DNA from: Pseudomonadota bacterium
GTDB lineage: Bacteria; SAR324; XYD2-FULL-50-16; JAHJRI01
Direction: 5' to 3'
Assembly (NCBI GenBank): GCA_022360105.1
Contig: JAKSDL010000360.1
Coordinates: 1 to 19,378 of the forward strand
Length of the DNA: 19,378 bases
Shown piece after piece: positions 1 through 7,873 of this stretch (its first letter is position 1; each line of letters begins with the position of its first letter). Below the pieces are notes generated by a model, which was given only the letters and a program-made list of their open reading frames with translations, did no database searches and had not been told where the DNA came from. Made by a program: the position numbers and the translations under genes.

Positions 1-1499
1 CAACAGATGATTCCGTTCTGACTGCCGGCAATGAAGCAGACCAGACCATTCCAGAAGCTTTCAAAAAGAAATCAAACCAAAATCTCGGTTTGAACGAGAA
101 TGTCTCCAAAAAAGAGCAACAATTAATTGCTGAACTGTTGGATCGACTGCAACATGACTGCCTCTTAACGGTTGCAGGCATATTGAAGCTGAAGCCAAGT
201 GATATCAGCCTTGACAGTGATTTAGTCGAAACAGGGTTAGGTTCCGTCGACGTGGTAGATCTGTCCAACCAAATCAGTTCCACCTTTCAAATTGAGGTCG
301 CTCCCAACTTTTTCTACAAGTTTCCTTCAATCCGTCTGTTTTCGGAGCATTTGATAGGACAGTATTACAACATGATCCGCACATTCTACCTGGGAAAATC
401 ATGGGCGGATTCCGAGGTAACTTTGCAGAAGGTTCCGGATCCTAATTATCTTGAATTGGTTGATTCCCGGAACAATGTTAACAGGGTGGATAATACGGAA
501 TTATTCACAATCATTGATGTTGAAAGGAGTTTATCCGGTGAGCATCACCTGGACAATTACATCTCCAGACAGAAGCAAAAAAAGCGACTTCATAAGTCAA
601 AAAACAGCTTGCTCAGGCATTATCTTGATTCCCTCCTCGGTAAAAAAGATAACCAAGTTCGATTACTGGTGGGCAATGCAGCCAATCAGAAAACAGAAAT
701 TATAACAGGCGGCCAGGGTAGTCCTGTTGTTCTAATTCCAGGGTTCTGTATGACAGCTCCCGTTTGGTTCTTTCAAATGCAAGCCTGGTCTTCCACTCAT
801 CAAGTCATTGTAATTCATTTGCCGGAACATGGATTTAGTCAAAAATTAGCCCGATGTAGCCTGGAAGCAATGGCAGATAATATTGTCGAAGTATTGAATA
901 GTCTTGGGCTCGATTTAGGCTTCCACATTGTCGGTAATTCCCTGGGTGGTTTGGTGGGGCAGGCACTGGCAGCCCGGCACCCCAAAAGCGTCAGGAGTTT
1001 GACTCTCACCGGTTGTGGTTATGAAATAAGAAGCAAGAATTACGACACCGAGTCGATTGAAGAATCGCTTTCCAATTTTACCAGATCCTGCTGGCAGGAT
1101 ATCGAAAACGTCATGCAGTGCACTGATTCGGAATCAATTCTGGACAGTCGTGACAGCTATTTAAAACTGTTATCTACCGCCCAGGTGATCGAACATGAGG
1201 CAGCCAGGCGCTACATGATTCAGTTTCAATATTTCTCGACACTGGACCTGTTATCGAATATTCGTTGCCCCACGCTTATTGTAACCGGAAAACAGGATGA
1301 ATTTAAAAAATATCAATACAATCCCAAGGAGGTCCAAACCCTGTACGCCAATATTCAAGACTGCCAATACCTGGAGTTTCTCCAGGCTGGGCATTTCCCT
1401 TTTCTGACCCACTATAAGGAGTTCAATAACGAGGTGATGTCTTTCATGGCTGCCCAGGAAGTCAAAAAACACCAATCGAAAGAATTGATTCACAACTAA
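1..1499 (+). CDS. C-terminal part of a multidomain synthase: acyl carrier domain plus alpha/beta-hydrolase (cut by window edge)
   Basis: The frame is open back to base 3. The only in-frame start candidate, TTG at 90, has no ribosome-binding site, so this is most likely the 3' end of a longer gene. Residue numbers count from the TTG. Residues 1-30 and the upstream codons are a polar linker. Residues about 15-95 are an acyl carrier domain, with Ser52 in the ETGLGSVDV motif as the expected phosphopantetheine site. Residues about 205-455 are an alpha/beta-hydrolase: nucleophile elbow GNSLGG (Ser284), probable acid Asp403 in GKQDEF, and His435 in QAGHFPF. This layout fits the end of a type I polyketide or fatty-acid-like synthase with a thioesterase or hydrolase that releases or trims the carrier-bound acyl chain. 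Release is inferred. The next gene begins 11 bp downstream. The upstream domains cannot be seen, so the class of synthase is uncertain; a stand-alone ACP-hydrolase is the alternative. Confidence 0.8.
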   Translation, partial: TDDSVLTAGNEADQTIPEAFKKKSNQNLGLNENVSKKEQQLIAELLDRLQHDCLLTVAGILKLKPSDISLDSDLVETGLGSVDVVDLSNQISSTFQIEVAPNFFYKFPSIRLFSEHLIGQYYNMIRTFYLGKSWADSEVTLQKVPDPNYLELVDSRNNVNRVDNTELFTIIDVERSLSGEHHLDNYISRQKQKKRLHKSKNSLLRHYLDSLLGKKDNQVRLLVGNAANQKTEIITGGQGSPVVLIPGFCMTAPVWFFQMQAWSSTHQVIVIHLPEHGFSQKLARCSLEAMADNIVEVLNSLGLDLGFHIVGNSLGGLVGQALAARHPKSVRSLTLTGCGYEIRSKNYDTESIEESLSNFTRSCWQDIENVMQCTDSESILDSRDSYLKLLSTAQVIEHEAARRYMIQFQYFSTLDLLSNIRCPTLIVTGKQDEFKKYQYNPKEVQTLYANIQDCQYLEFLQAGHFPFLTHYKEFNNEVMSFMAAQEVKKHQSKELIHN

Positions 1500-1510
1500 A
1501 CGAGGCTCTT

Positions 1511-2992
1511 TTGAAGACCATTAAACGAAAGCTCGAAAAGATTGTCGGCCGCGAATCCGTGTTTAATGATCCTGCCCTGTTGGACGGCTTTGCAACAGAT
1601 TGTTCCGGAGAGAAAGGCTATCGCCCGGTTTTGGTAGTCAAAGTCAATTCGCACAAACAAGTCAAACGTATTATTCATCTTGCCAACAAGGAATCGTTCT
1701 CCCTCGTTCCTGTAAGTTCAGGCGGACCGCGGCAAAGAGGTGGCATTCCGTGTAGAAATGATAAATCTGTAATCCTCGACCTGCAATCAATGACAGAGAT
1801 TGAATGGATCAATCGCAGAAATCGTGTTGCCGTTATAGAAGCCGGAGTTACCTTTGAGCAACTTCAACCAGCCTTGGCCCGGAAAGGACTCCGAACCATG
1901 GCCCCTTTACAGCCCAAGCAAAACAAATCTGTTCTTGCCTGTTACTGGGAAAGAGAAGCACTCACCACTCCCAGGTTTCAGTGGGATGCAATGGATCCTA
2001 TAACCAGCCTCGAAATGATACAGGGTAGCGGGGAATCCCTTTTCGCTGGTGAAATAGGGACTCTGAAGGGTTCAAAAAAAAGACAACGACAAAGAGGCTA
2101 CGCTCACAAACATCCATTTGGGATTTTGACCCTGAATGTCAAAAAACTTGGAAGCGCAGCCCAGGGTGCAATGGGGATTTGCCCATGGGCGGCCATCAGG
2201 TGCGAGTGTCTACCTGACTATGAAGAAGTCTTCAGTGTAAGCGGGCAAAATCTGAAAGATCTTGCTGAACTGACCCACCAGCTTGTTTATTCACGCCTGG
2301 CAGATGACATCTATATTCTTAATTCTTTAAACCTGGCCTGTCTTTTGGAGCAGGATAAAGAAGAGATTCTGAACCTCAGCTATTCATTACCTTCATGGAC
2401 ATTAATCTTTTCCATAACCGGAACCGGTGCCTTGCCCAGTGACATGTTCACCTATAAGAATACCGAATTTAAAAATATGATTAGTAGGTCTAATTTTTCG
2501 CTGAACAAAATTGCACCGGACAAAATCAACTGTTTAATCAGAACATCCAGCGCCGACCCTTACTGGAAAATAAGGTTATCAGCTCATTCAAAAGAGGTGT
2601 TTTTTCAGACTGCTATCCGCAAATCTCCAGGTTTTGTCAGTGTCATGGAGAAAATAATCGAGAAACACAATTTTCCTTTATCGCAATTGGGCGTTTATAT
2701 TCAGCCTGAAAGGCAAGGCTCCTGTTGTCATCTCGAATTCAACCTGCACTGCCTTGCTTCGGAAGGCTCCGGAAAAAAAATGATTGATGGATTGGTCAAG
2801 GAAGCCACAACAGTGATGATGCAGCAAGGGGCTTTCTTTTCGAGGCCAAACGGCATCACGGCGGAATATGTTTATTCCCACTCCGGACAGATTTCCAGAC
2901 AACTCTGTGATCTAAAAAATATGTTTGACCCCAACGGCATTTTGCAGACCGGTCAATTTCAATTCTCCAAACCAGATTATGTCCCTAGCTGA
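1511..2992 (+). CDS. FAD-linked oxidase 1 (PCMH/GlcD-like flavoprotein, divergent)
   Basis: A 493-residue cytoplasmic protein of the FAD_binding_4/GlcD-type flavoprotein superfamily. The N-terminal pattern (LEKIVGRESVFNDPALLDGF) and the C-terminal pattern (MFDPNGILQTGQF) are typical of glycolate/lactate oxidase-like proteins. The FAD pyrophosphate loop normally rich in GGGTS reads SSGGPRQRGG at residues 69-78, so it is divergent. The segment near QGAMGICPW replaces the usual glycine-rich strand. The start is TTG at 1511 with a GAGG site about 5 bp upstream. The gene follows the acyl-carrier gene by 11 bp and overlaps the Fe-S gene by 14 bp. By family it should oxidise or reduce an organic substrate and pass electrons to the neighbouring Fe-S protein and ETF. 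The substrate is unknown, and it could also be a non-catalytic electron-transfer partner. It resembles the second oxidase at 4274, so the two look like paralogues. Confidence 0.82.
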   Translation: MKTIKRKLEKIVGRESVFNDPALLDGFATDCSGEKGYRPVLVVKVNSHKQVKRIIHLANKESFSLVPVSSGGPRQRGGIPCRNDKSVILDLQSMTEIEWINRRNRVAVIEAGVTFEQLQPALARKGLRTMAPLQPKQNKSVLACYWEREALTTPRFQWDAMDPITSLEMIQGSGESLFAGEIGTLKGSKKRQRQRGYAHKHPFGILTLNVKKLGSAAQGAMGICPWAAIRCECLPDYEEVFSVSGQNLKDLAELTHQLVYSRLADDIYILNSLNLACLLEQDKEEILNLSYSLPSWTLIFSITGTGALPSDMFTYKNTEFKNMISRSNFSLNKIAPDKINCLIRTSSADPYWKIRLSAHSKEVFFQTAIRKSPGFVSVMEKIIEKHNFPLSQLGVYIQPERQGSCCHLEFNLHCLASEGSGKKMIDGLVKEATTVMMQQGAFFSRPNGITAEYVYSHSGQISRQLCDLKNMFDPNGILQTGQFQFSKPDYVPS

Positions 2993-4277
2993 TTACAAAT
3001 ACGAGCTGGAAAGCTGCACCCGGTGTTCACATTGTAAGTTCATTCCCTGGCCGGTCATGCAAAGTCGACGTTTTTCCCGTGGATGCCCTTCAGCCGATAA
3101 CAAAAAATTTCACGCCTATTCAGCATCCGGCAAAATCGAAATTGCCCTTTCTCTATTGGAAGGTCGACTTGATAACTGGACACCGGAAATGCAGGAGGTG
3201 GTCTACAATTGCCATATGTGCGGTTGCTGCCAGATGTCCTGCAGACCTAACAACTTTCTGCTTTGCGACCATGAGGAAATTTTTCTCGAACTCCGCATGC
3301 GGGCTATCGAGTCTGGCTATATCCTGCCTGAACAAATGATTTTAATTGACAGTCTGAAACAAAACGACAACCCCTTTGGGCAATCCAGGGAAAAACGTTC
3401 AGATTGGTCGAATGGACTCGATTTGATTAATCTCGACGATCCCACCCGACAAGCGGACGTTATTTTTCATGCGGGATGTAGGTTTTCGTACCATAAACAG
3501 CAATGGGGCACCATACGAAATGCAGTACAGTTGATCCGGGAGTCAGGCAAGGAAGTAGGCATCTTTAAAAGCACGGAATCGTGTTGCGGTGGTCGGGCAT
3601 ATGAACTTGGATTCAAAAGTGTATTAAAAAACTTTGCTGAGGATACAGTTTCTCGTATCAAGTCATCCAAGTCACAGACACTCATCACTGCCTGCGGAGA
3701 TTGTTACGGAACATTTAAAAACCTGTATTTGCAGGCCAGCACCCCCATCGATAACATCCAAATTTACCATATCAGTGAATACCTGGAAAAATGTCTTGAT
3801 GCAGGAACAATTCAACCGAAAAAAAAGAAAAAGAAGAAGGTAACCTATCATGACCCTTGCCATCTTGGACGAAAGGGAGAGCAAGTTTCCCCCTGGAACG
3901 GAGAATGGAAACTCACCGGATCTCATATTTATGAACCGGTGCCGGAAAAACCACTGAAAATCGGAATCAATGGCTGTTATGACCCACCACGTAATGTGAT
4001 CAAAGCATTTCCCGAACTGGAGTTCGTTGAAATGGAGCGCATCAGGGAATATTCCTGGTGTTGTGGTTCGGGTGCCGGTGTTCGCGAAGTATTTCCCGAA
4101 TTTGCCAAGTGGACAGCCCGGGAAAGAATTGAGGAAGCGAAATCGATTGATGCAGAAGTGATCATAACAGCTTGCGGCTGGTGCCAATCAATCCTGAAAG
4201 AGACCGCTGATGTCAATGGCGAATCCATTGAAATTGTCGATATCACGGATCTGTTTTTCGGAGGGGGAGGAATATGA
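2979..4277 (+). CDS. Fe-S oxidoreductase with two ferredoxin motifs and two CCG domains (GlcF/HdrD-like)
   Basis: 432 residues, cytoplasmic, no membrane segment. The N-terminus carries two cysteine groups: C13, C16, C19, C36 (the last followed by Pro) and C78, C81, C84, C88. Two CCG domains follow: C167, CCG at 202-204, C239, C242; then C294 in YHDPCHLGR, CCG at 361-363, C399, C402. CCG domains of this type bind non-cubane clusters in HdrB, and they occur in GlcF, LutA and LctD-associated proteins; the cluster type here is inferred. I chose ATG 2979 over an upstream TTG at 2925 because it leaves a short 14-bp overlap with the oxidase gene and starts just before the first cysteine motif. A run of seven lysines lies near residue 284. 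The stop overlaps the next ATG (ATGA). The protein probably wires the two FAD oxidases to EtfAB. Confidence 0.88.
   Translation: MSLADYKYELESCTRCSHCKFIPWPVMQSRRFSRGCPSADNKKFHAYSASGKIEIALSLLEGRLDNWTPEMQEVVYNCHMCGCCQMSCRPNNFLLCDHEEIFLELRMRAIESGYILPEQMILIDSLKQNDNPFGQSREKRSDWSNGLDLINLDDPTRQADVIFHAGCRFSYHKQQWGTIRNAVQLIRESGKEVGIFKSTESCCGGRAYELGFKSVLKNFAEDTVSRIKSSKSQTLITACGDCYGTFKNLYLQASTPIDNIQIYHISEYLEKCLDAGTIQPKKKKKKKVTYHDPCHLGRKGEQVSPWNGEWKLTGSHIYEPVPEKPLKIGINGCYDPPRNVIKAFPELEFVEMERIREYSWCCGSGAGVREVFPEFAKWTARERIEEAKSIDAEVIITACGWCQSILKETADVNGESIEIVDITDLFFGGGGI
4261..4273 (+). promoter_or_regulatory. Ribosome-binding site for FAD oxidase 2
   Basis: A purine tract GAGGGGGAGG lies directly before ATG 4274, inside the last codons of the Fe-S gene. 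It favours ATG 4274 over ATG 4283 and indicates translational coupling. Confidence 0.7.
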
Positions 4278-6022
4278 CGTTTATGTCGCAAGCTTATAGA
4301 AAACTGGAAGATGTGGTTGGAAAGGACTATATCAGCAGGGATCCGGCAATTTTGGACTCCTACGCAGCTCATGCAACCGTTTTTGGGGTACCTCGCCCGG
4401 GCTTGGGAGTGAGTCCGTGGTGGAACAGAGCCGGTGCGGTTATTCTTCCTGATACAACAGGGCAGGTGAGCCGTATTCTTCAGCTCTGCAATGAATATGG
4501 AATTCAATACAAAGCCCATTCAACAGGCCAGATGCCCTTTGCATTTCCAATGAATGAGGGATCACTCACAATTGATCTGTCTCGCATGAACAGAATTATC
4601 GAGATTGATCAAGACCATGGGTACGCTTTGGTTGAACCGGGAGTCACCCAGGGAGAATTGTTTATTGAGTGTATTAAATACGGCTGGGCGCCTCATATGA
4701 CAGATGCCGGTTCCAGTACCTCCCCGTTAGCGTCTGTCACCAGCGTTTCCGGCGAAGGTGATAGCGGTATTTCAAGAGGGTTCAATGAACGTAACGCTAT
4801 GTCAATAGAATGGGTATTGCCTACCGGAAAAATTATGAAACTGGGTTCCTCCCAATTTCCAAAGGCAGGCTGGTTTTCCGGAGACGGCCCCGGCCCCAGT
4901 TTGCTTGGCATGATGAGAGGTGCTTTTGGTGCATTTGGAGAAAGGGGAGTGTTTACCAAGGCTGGAATCAAGCTTTACCCCTGGCATGGCCCAAAATTAT
5001 TAAAGAAGGGTGGTGCGGCTCCCTGGTTCGAAATCGACGAAGGAGATCTGGCAATTAATATTTGGTTAAAGTGGGATAATTCGGCTGACGAGGCCAACGG
5101 TCTCTATTCAGTTGGGGAATCAGAAATTTTTGACAGTTTTGGCAAACTAAGCGCAACCAAACTGGAAGCAATTTTAGCCGATTCGAAATCCGAATGGGCA
5201 GATTTAAGAAGGTCGGAGACATACAGCAAGTTCATGCCTAATGGCATCTGGTTAGGTTCTCTAATGGCCAAGAATGAGGCGCATATGGATTATTGTAAGA
5301 AATGTGCCAACAAAATCTCCAAAGAAACCAACGCCAGTATTTATTTTGGATTCAATGAATTTCCCGTTCCAAACGGTTTTGATGCAGATTATCTACATTT
5401 CCGACTAGAACAGGCACTAACCCAGTTGTTTCACTTGAAGGACTATACCTCCAAAGCAGTCATTATGCCCATGATGGGAACCATCGGACCTTTGCCGGCA
5501 GTAAGCCACTATTCCATTGATTCGACGCTCCAAACCCATGAAAAAATCTGTAAACCAGCTAAAATCAAGGCTCAAAAAAAAGGTGAAGTCTTGAATGACG
5601 GGCCGGAAGGGTCCTGGTGTATTCTGGAAGATGGTGGTCACACCATGCTTTACATGAACTTGACTCGCATTGAACGGAAAGATCCCAAAGCAAAAGTTCG
5701 CGGTCTTCCATTGAACACCGCAATCAAAATAATTAGAAGCGGAGGGCAACTTATGGCGGCTTCTCCCGCCCTCGACAAGATAAAGCCGGTTATGTCCTTG
5801 ATTCGAACCCTTTCTTTTAGGTTGGATCCCAAGCAATTGTCCAGTTTAAGCCCGTTGAGCGGTGCTTTATCAAAAGATGCCATTCGGCAGTGGTCAAGTC
5901 CCTTGGGGATCTCATCCAAGAAAGAAGCATGGATACTTTTGCTACTGAAAATCAGGCAAATGCTAACATTTAGAAAACAAAACCGGGACGTAAAAACAGA
6001 TACCCATCATTTAGAAAACTAA
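4274..6022 (+). CDS. FAD-linked oxidase 2 (GlcD-like, 582 residues)
   Basis: Second member of the FAD_binding_4 family, longer than the first. It has the same N-terminal layout (LEDVVGKDYISRDPAILDSY). The pyrophosphate loop is HSTGQMPFAF from His82, the substrate-strand region is DAGSSTSPLASVTSVSGEGD, and GPGPSLLGMMRGAFGAFGERG lies at about residues 205-230 where many relatives have the glycine-rich insertion strand. No signal peptide or membrane span. ATG 4274 overlaps the Fe-S gene by 4 bp and sits 6 bp after a strong purine tract (GAGGGGG, 4261-4267). An in-frame ATG at 4283 is possible but less well spaced. EtfA begins 1 bp after the stop. Two FAD oxidases, one CCG protein and EtfAB together suggest a multi-subunit flavin/Fe-S dehydrogenase. 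This oxidase is the better conserved of the two and the likelier catalytic subunit (inference). Substrate unknown. Confidence 0.85.
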   Translation: MTFMSQAYRKLEDVVGKDYISRDPAILDSYAAHATVFGVPRPGLGVSPWWNRAGAVILPDTTGQVSRILQLCNEYGIQYKAHSTGQMPFAFPMNEGSLTIDLSRMNRIIEIDQDHGYALVEPGVTQGELFIECIKYGWAPHMTDAGSSTSPLASVTSVSGEGDSGISRGFNERNAMSIEWVLPTGKIMKLGSSQFPKAGWFSGDGPGPSLLGMMRGAFGAFGERGVFTKAGIKLYPWHGPKLLKKGGAAPWFEIDEGDLAINIWLKWDNSADEANGLYSVGESEIFDSFGKLSATKLEAILADSKSEWADLRRSETYSKFMPNGIWLGSLMAKNEAHMDYCKKCANKISKETNASIYFGFNEFPVPNGFDADYLHFRLEQALTQLFHLKDYTSKAVIMPMMGTIGPLPAVSHYSIDSTLQTHEKICKPAKIKAQKKGEVLNDGPEGSWCILEDGGHTMLYMNLTRIERKDPKAKVRGLPLNTAIKIIRSGGQLMAASPALDKIKPVMSLIRTLSFRLDPKQLSSLSPLSGALSKDAIRQWSSPLGISSKKEAWILLLLKIRQMLTFRKQNRDVKTDTHHLEN

Positions 6023-6023
6023 T

Positions 6024-7016
6024 ATGTTTTTTAGATCTGCCGGCAAAAGACGAAACGTCATTGTTTGTTGCGATTCTCTAAAACCAGGCTCTTCGGAATC
6101 CCTTGGTTTGGAAATGTGCGAACTCGCCAGACAAATAGCATCCAAGTTCAAACTCAATGTAGTGGTAGCAGCTGCCGACAACAATCATGAATTTGTCCGG
6201 AAATGTGGTGCAGAAAAAATCTATGTAGCCAAACCTGCCAACGACGGATACCAACCCGAATGGTACCTTGCCTATCTGGAAACAGTTTTCAGCCTTTGCC
6301 ATCCACAGGTGGTGCTGTTTCCACATACAAATTGGGGACTGGACATTGCACCCAGACTTTCCCAACGCCTGGACGGTGGGCTGGTAACCGACGTTCGTGA
6401 TGTGCGCATTGAAAAAAAACAGTTACACGCGATTAAGCCGATAGAAGGTGGAGTGGCCCTGGCCACTTATAATATACATAAAAGTCCCCAGGTTTTGACT
6501 GTTCCGCCGGGAATAAGGTCTGTGTATCAGCAGAATGCTAATAAACAAACCGAAATAATCAACCTGGATGTACCATTTCAAACCAATCATTCTCATTGGA
6601 AACAAATTCAACATAATCAAAACTCTTCCGATGAAAAAGATCTTAACAATACTGAGATAGTTGTAGGTGGTGGGCGTGGTATCGGGGGAAAAGACGGCTT
6701 CTTGCTGCTTGGTCGGTTTGCCGAAATTTTAAATGGAACCGTGGGAGCAAGCCGACCGCCTTGTGACGCAAACTGGATTCAATCCAGCCGGCAAATCGGA
6801 ATAACGGGAAAGTCAATCAACCCAAAGCTTTACATTCCGATCGGTATTTCAGGCACTTTCCAACATCTTGCTGGTATTAATGGCTGCGACATGATACTGG
6901 CAATTAACAATGATCCCAAAGCCTACATTTTCGAGGTGTCGGACTACGGCGTCGTTGGGGACTATAAATCTATTCTTTCCGCACTAATCAAAGATTTAGA
7001 CCACCAAAGCTCTTAA
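6024..7016 (+). CDS. etfA: Electron transfer flavoprotein alpha subunit
   Basis: 330 residues. The N-terminal ETF domain spans about residues 10-190 and the C-terminal FAD-binding domain about 205-325. Hallmarks seen are VGGGRGIGG at 214-222, GASRPPCDANW, RQIGITGK, LYIPIGISG followed by QHLAG, and AINNDPKAYIFEVSDYG. These match the standard EtfA FAD site. It starts 1 bp after the oxidase stop and is followed by etfB after 8 bp. EtfA with EtfB carries electrons between flavin dehydrogenases and a redox partner; here the FAD oxidases and the CCG protein are the obvious partners. Whether the complex performs flavin-based bifurcation cannot be decided by eye. A polar insert around residues 185-212 separates the two domains and looks poorly conserved. 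Confidence 0.94.
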   Translation: MFFRSAGKRRNVIVCCDSLKPGSSESLGLEMCELARQIASKFKLNVVVAAADNNHEFVRKCGAEKIYVAKPANDGYQPEWYLAYLETVFSLCHPQVVLFPHTNWGLDIAPRLSQRLDGGLVTDVRDVRIEKKQLHAIKPIEGGVALATYNIHKSPQVLTVPPGIRSVYQQNANKQTEIINLDVPFQTNHSHWKQIQHNQNSSDEKDLNNTEIVVGGGRGIGGKDGFLLLGRFAEILNGTVGASRPPCDANWIQSSRQIGITGKSINPKLYIPIGISGTFQHLAGINGCDMILAINNDPKAYIFEVSDYGVVGDYKSILSALIKDLDHQSS

Positions 7017-7024
7017 GCAGATTC

Positions 7025-7834
7025 ATGAAAAAAAAACTAACGATTGTTGTCTGTATCAAACAAGTAAGGGATCAGGAGGCACATTCATCATTTGTTGAAA
7101 TAGATACAAAGCACCTTAAAGTCACCGCGGAGGGCGTATCACAAGTGCTTAATCCTCTGGATGAAAGTGCCCTGGAACTAGCTCTACGCATCAAGGACAA
7201 CCATCCGGGCACGAAAATCATCGTTGTGGGAACCGGAAACAAAATGTCTGATGCGATCATGATCAAATCACTTGCTGTCGGGGCCGATGAATTGGTTTTA
7301 ATTGATTCGCAAGAGATGCAGTTGGACACCGGAACAACACCGCTGGTTCTGGCAGAAGCGATTAAAATGTTTGAGTTTGATCTCGTTTTGACCGGTCTGC
7401 AGGCAGCCGACACCAATGCGGGTTGTACAGGTCTGGCTCTATCAGAACTACTTGGGATTCCGGCAGCATCCTGGGCGCGCAACATTGAGATTGATGATCA
7501 CGGAATCGTCGTGGAACGTATTACAGCAGACGGTTTCCAAGTTTTGAAGGGATTGATGCCGGCATTGGTCACCGTGAGTTTTGAAGCCGGCAATATTAGA
7601 TCGGCTAAAGTCACTGCCATGAGAGATGCCAGGAAAAAACCGATTCGTTATCTGTCACTTGGCGATTTAAATCTTAAACTGGATTCGGCATATTCCTGCA
7701 TTCAACTTGAATCTTCTTCTAACCGGGTTCGCGAATGCAAATTTTTGGAAGGAGATTCCACTGAAGAGTTAGCGGCCAAACTAAAATCCACCCTGATCCG
7801 CCAGGGTTTTCTTGAGATCCAAGGCCGCTGTTAA
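7025..7834 (+). CDS. etfB: Electron transfer flavoprotein beta subunit
   Basis: 269 residues, the usual EtfB length. It begins IVVCIKQVRD and contains LNPLDESALELALRIKD, VVGTGNKMSDAIMIKSLAVGADE and GLQAADTNAGCTG, the last at residues about 126-136. Then come LSELLGIPAASW and a C-terminal AKVTAMRDARKKPI segment, all in the normal EtfB order. The nucleotide-binding motif reads ADTNAGCTG. This is neither the textbook GDTAQVGP of well-studied bifurcating ETFs nor the DDNCNQTG of mitochondrial-type ETFs, so the class is open. The start is ATG 7025, with a weak site. The exporter gene begins 39 bp after the stop. Confidence 0.94.
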   Translation: MKKKLTIVVCIKQVRDQEAHSSFVEIDTKHLKVTAEGVSQVLNPLDESALELALRIKDNHPGTKIIVVGTGNKMSDAIMIKSLAVGADELVLIDSQEMQLDTGTTPLVLAEAIKMFEFDLVLTGLQAADTNAGCTGLALSELLGIPAASWARNIEIDDHGIVVERITADGFQVLKGLMPALVTVSFEAGNIRSAKVTAMRDARKKPIRYLSLGDLNLKLDSAYSCIQLESSSNRVRECKFLEGDSTEELAAKLKSTLIRQGFLEIQGRC

Positions 7835-7873
7835 ACCTATAACTATTTAATTAGCTTGGGCTGAGGGGGTAAC

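Noticed and set aside
90..92. TTG as the real start of the acyl-carrier/hydrolase gene
   Set aside because: No ribosome-binding site precedes it, and the same frame is open without a stop to the left edge, so I treat the gene as truncated by the window.
3819..3842. A-rich tract coding seven lysines as a possible frameshift in the Fe-S gene
   Set aside because: The frame stays intact and the second CCG domain follows in the same frame with all cysteines.
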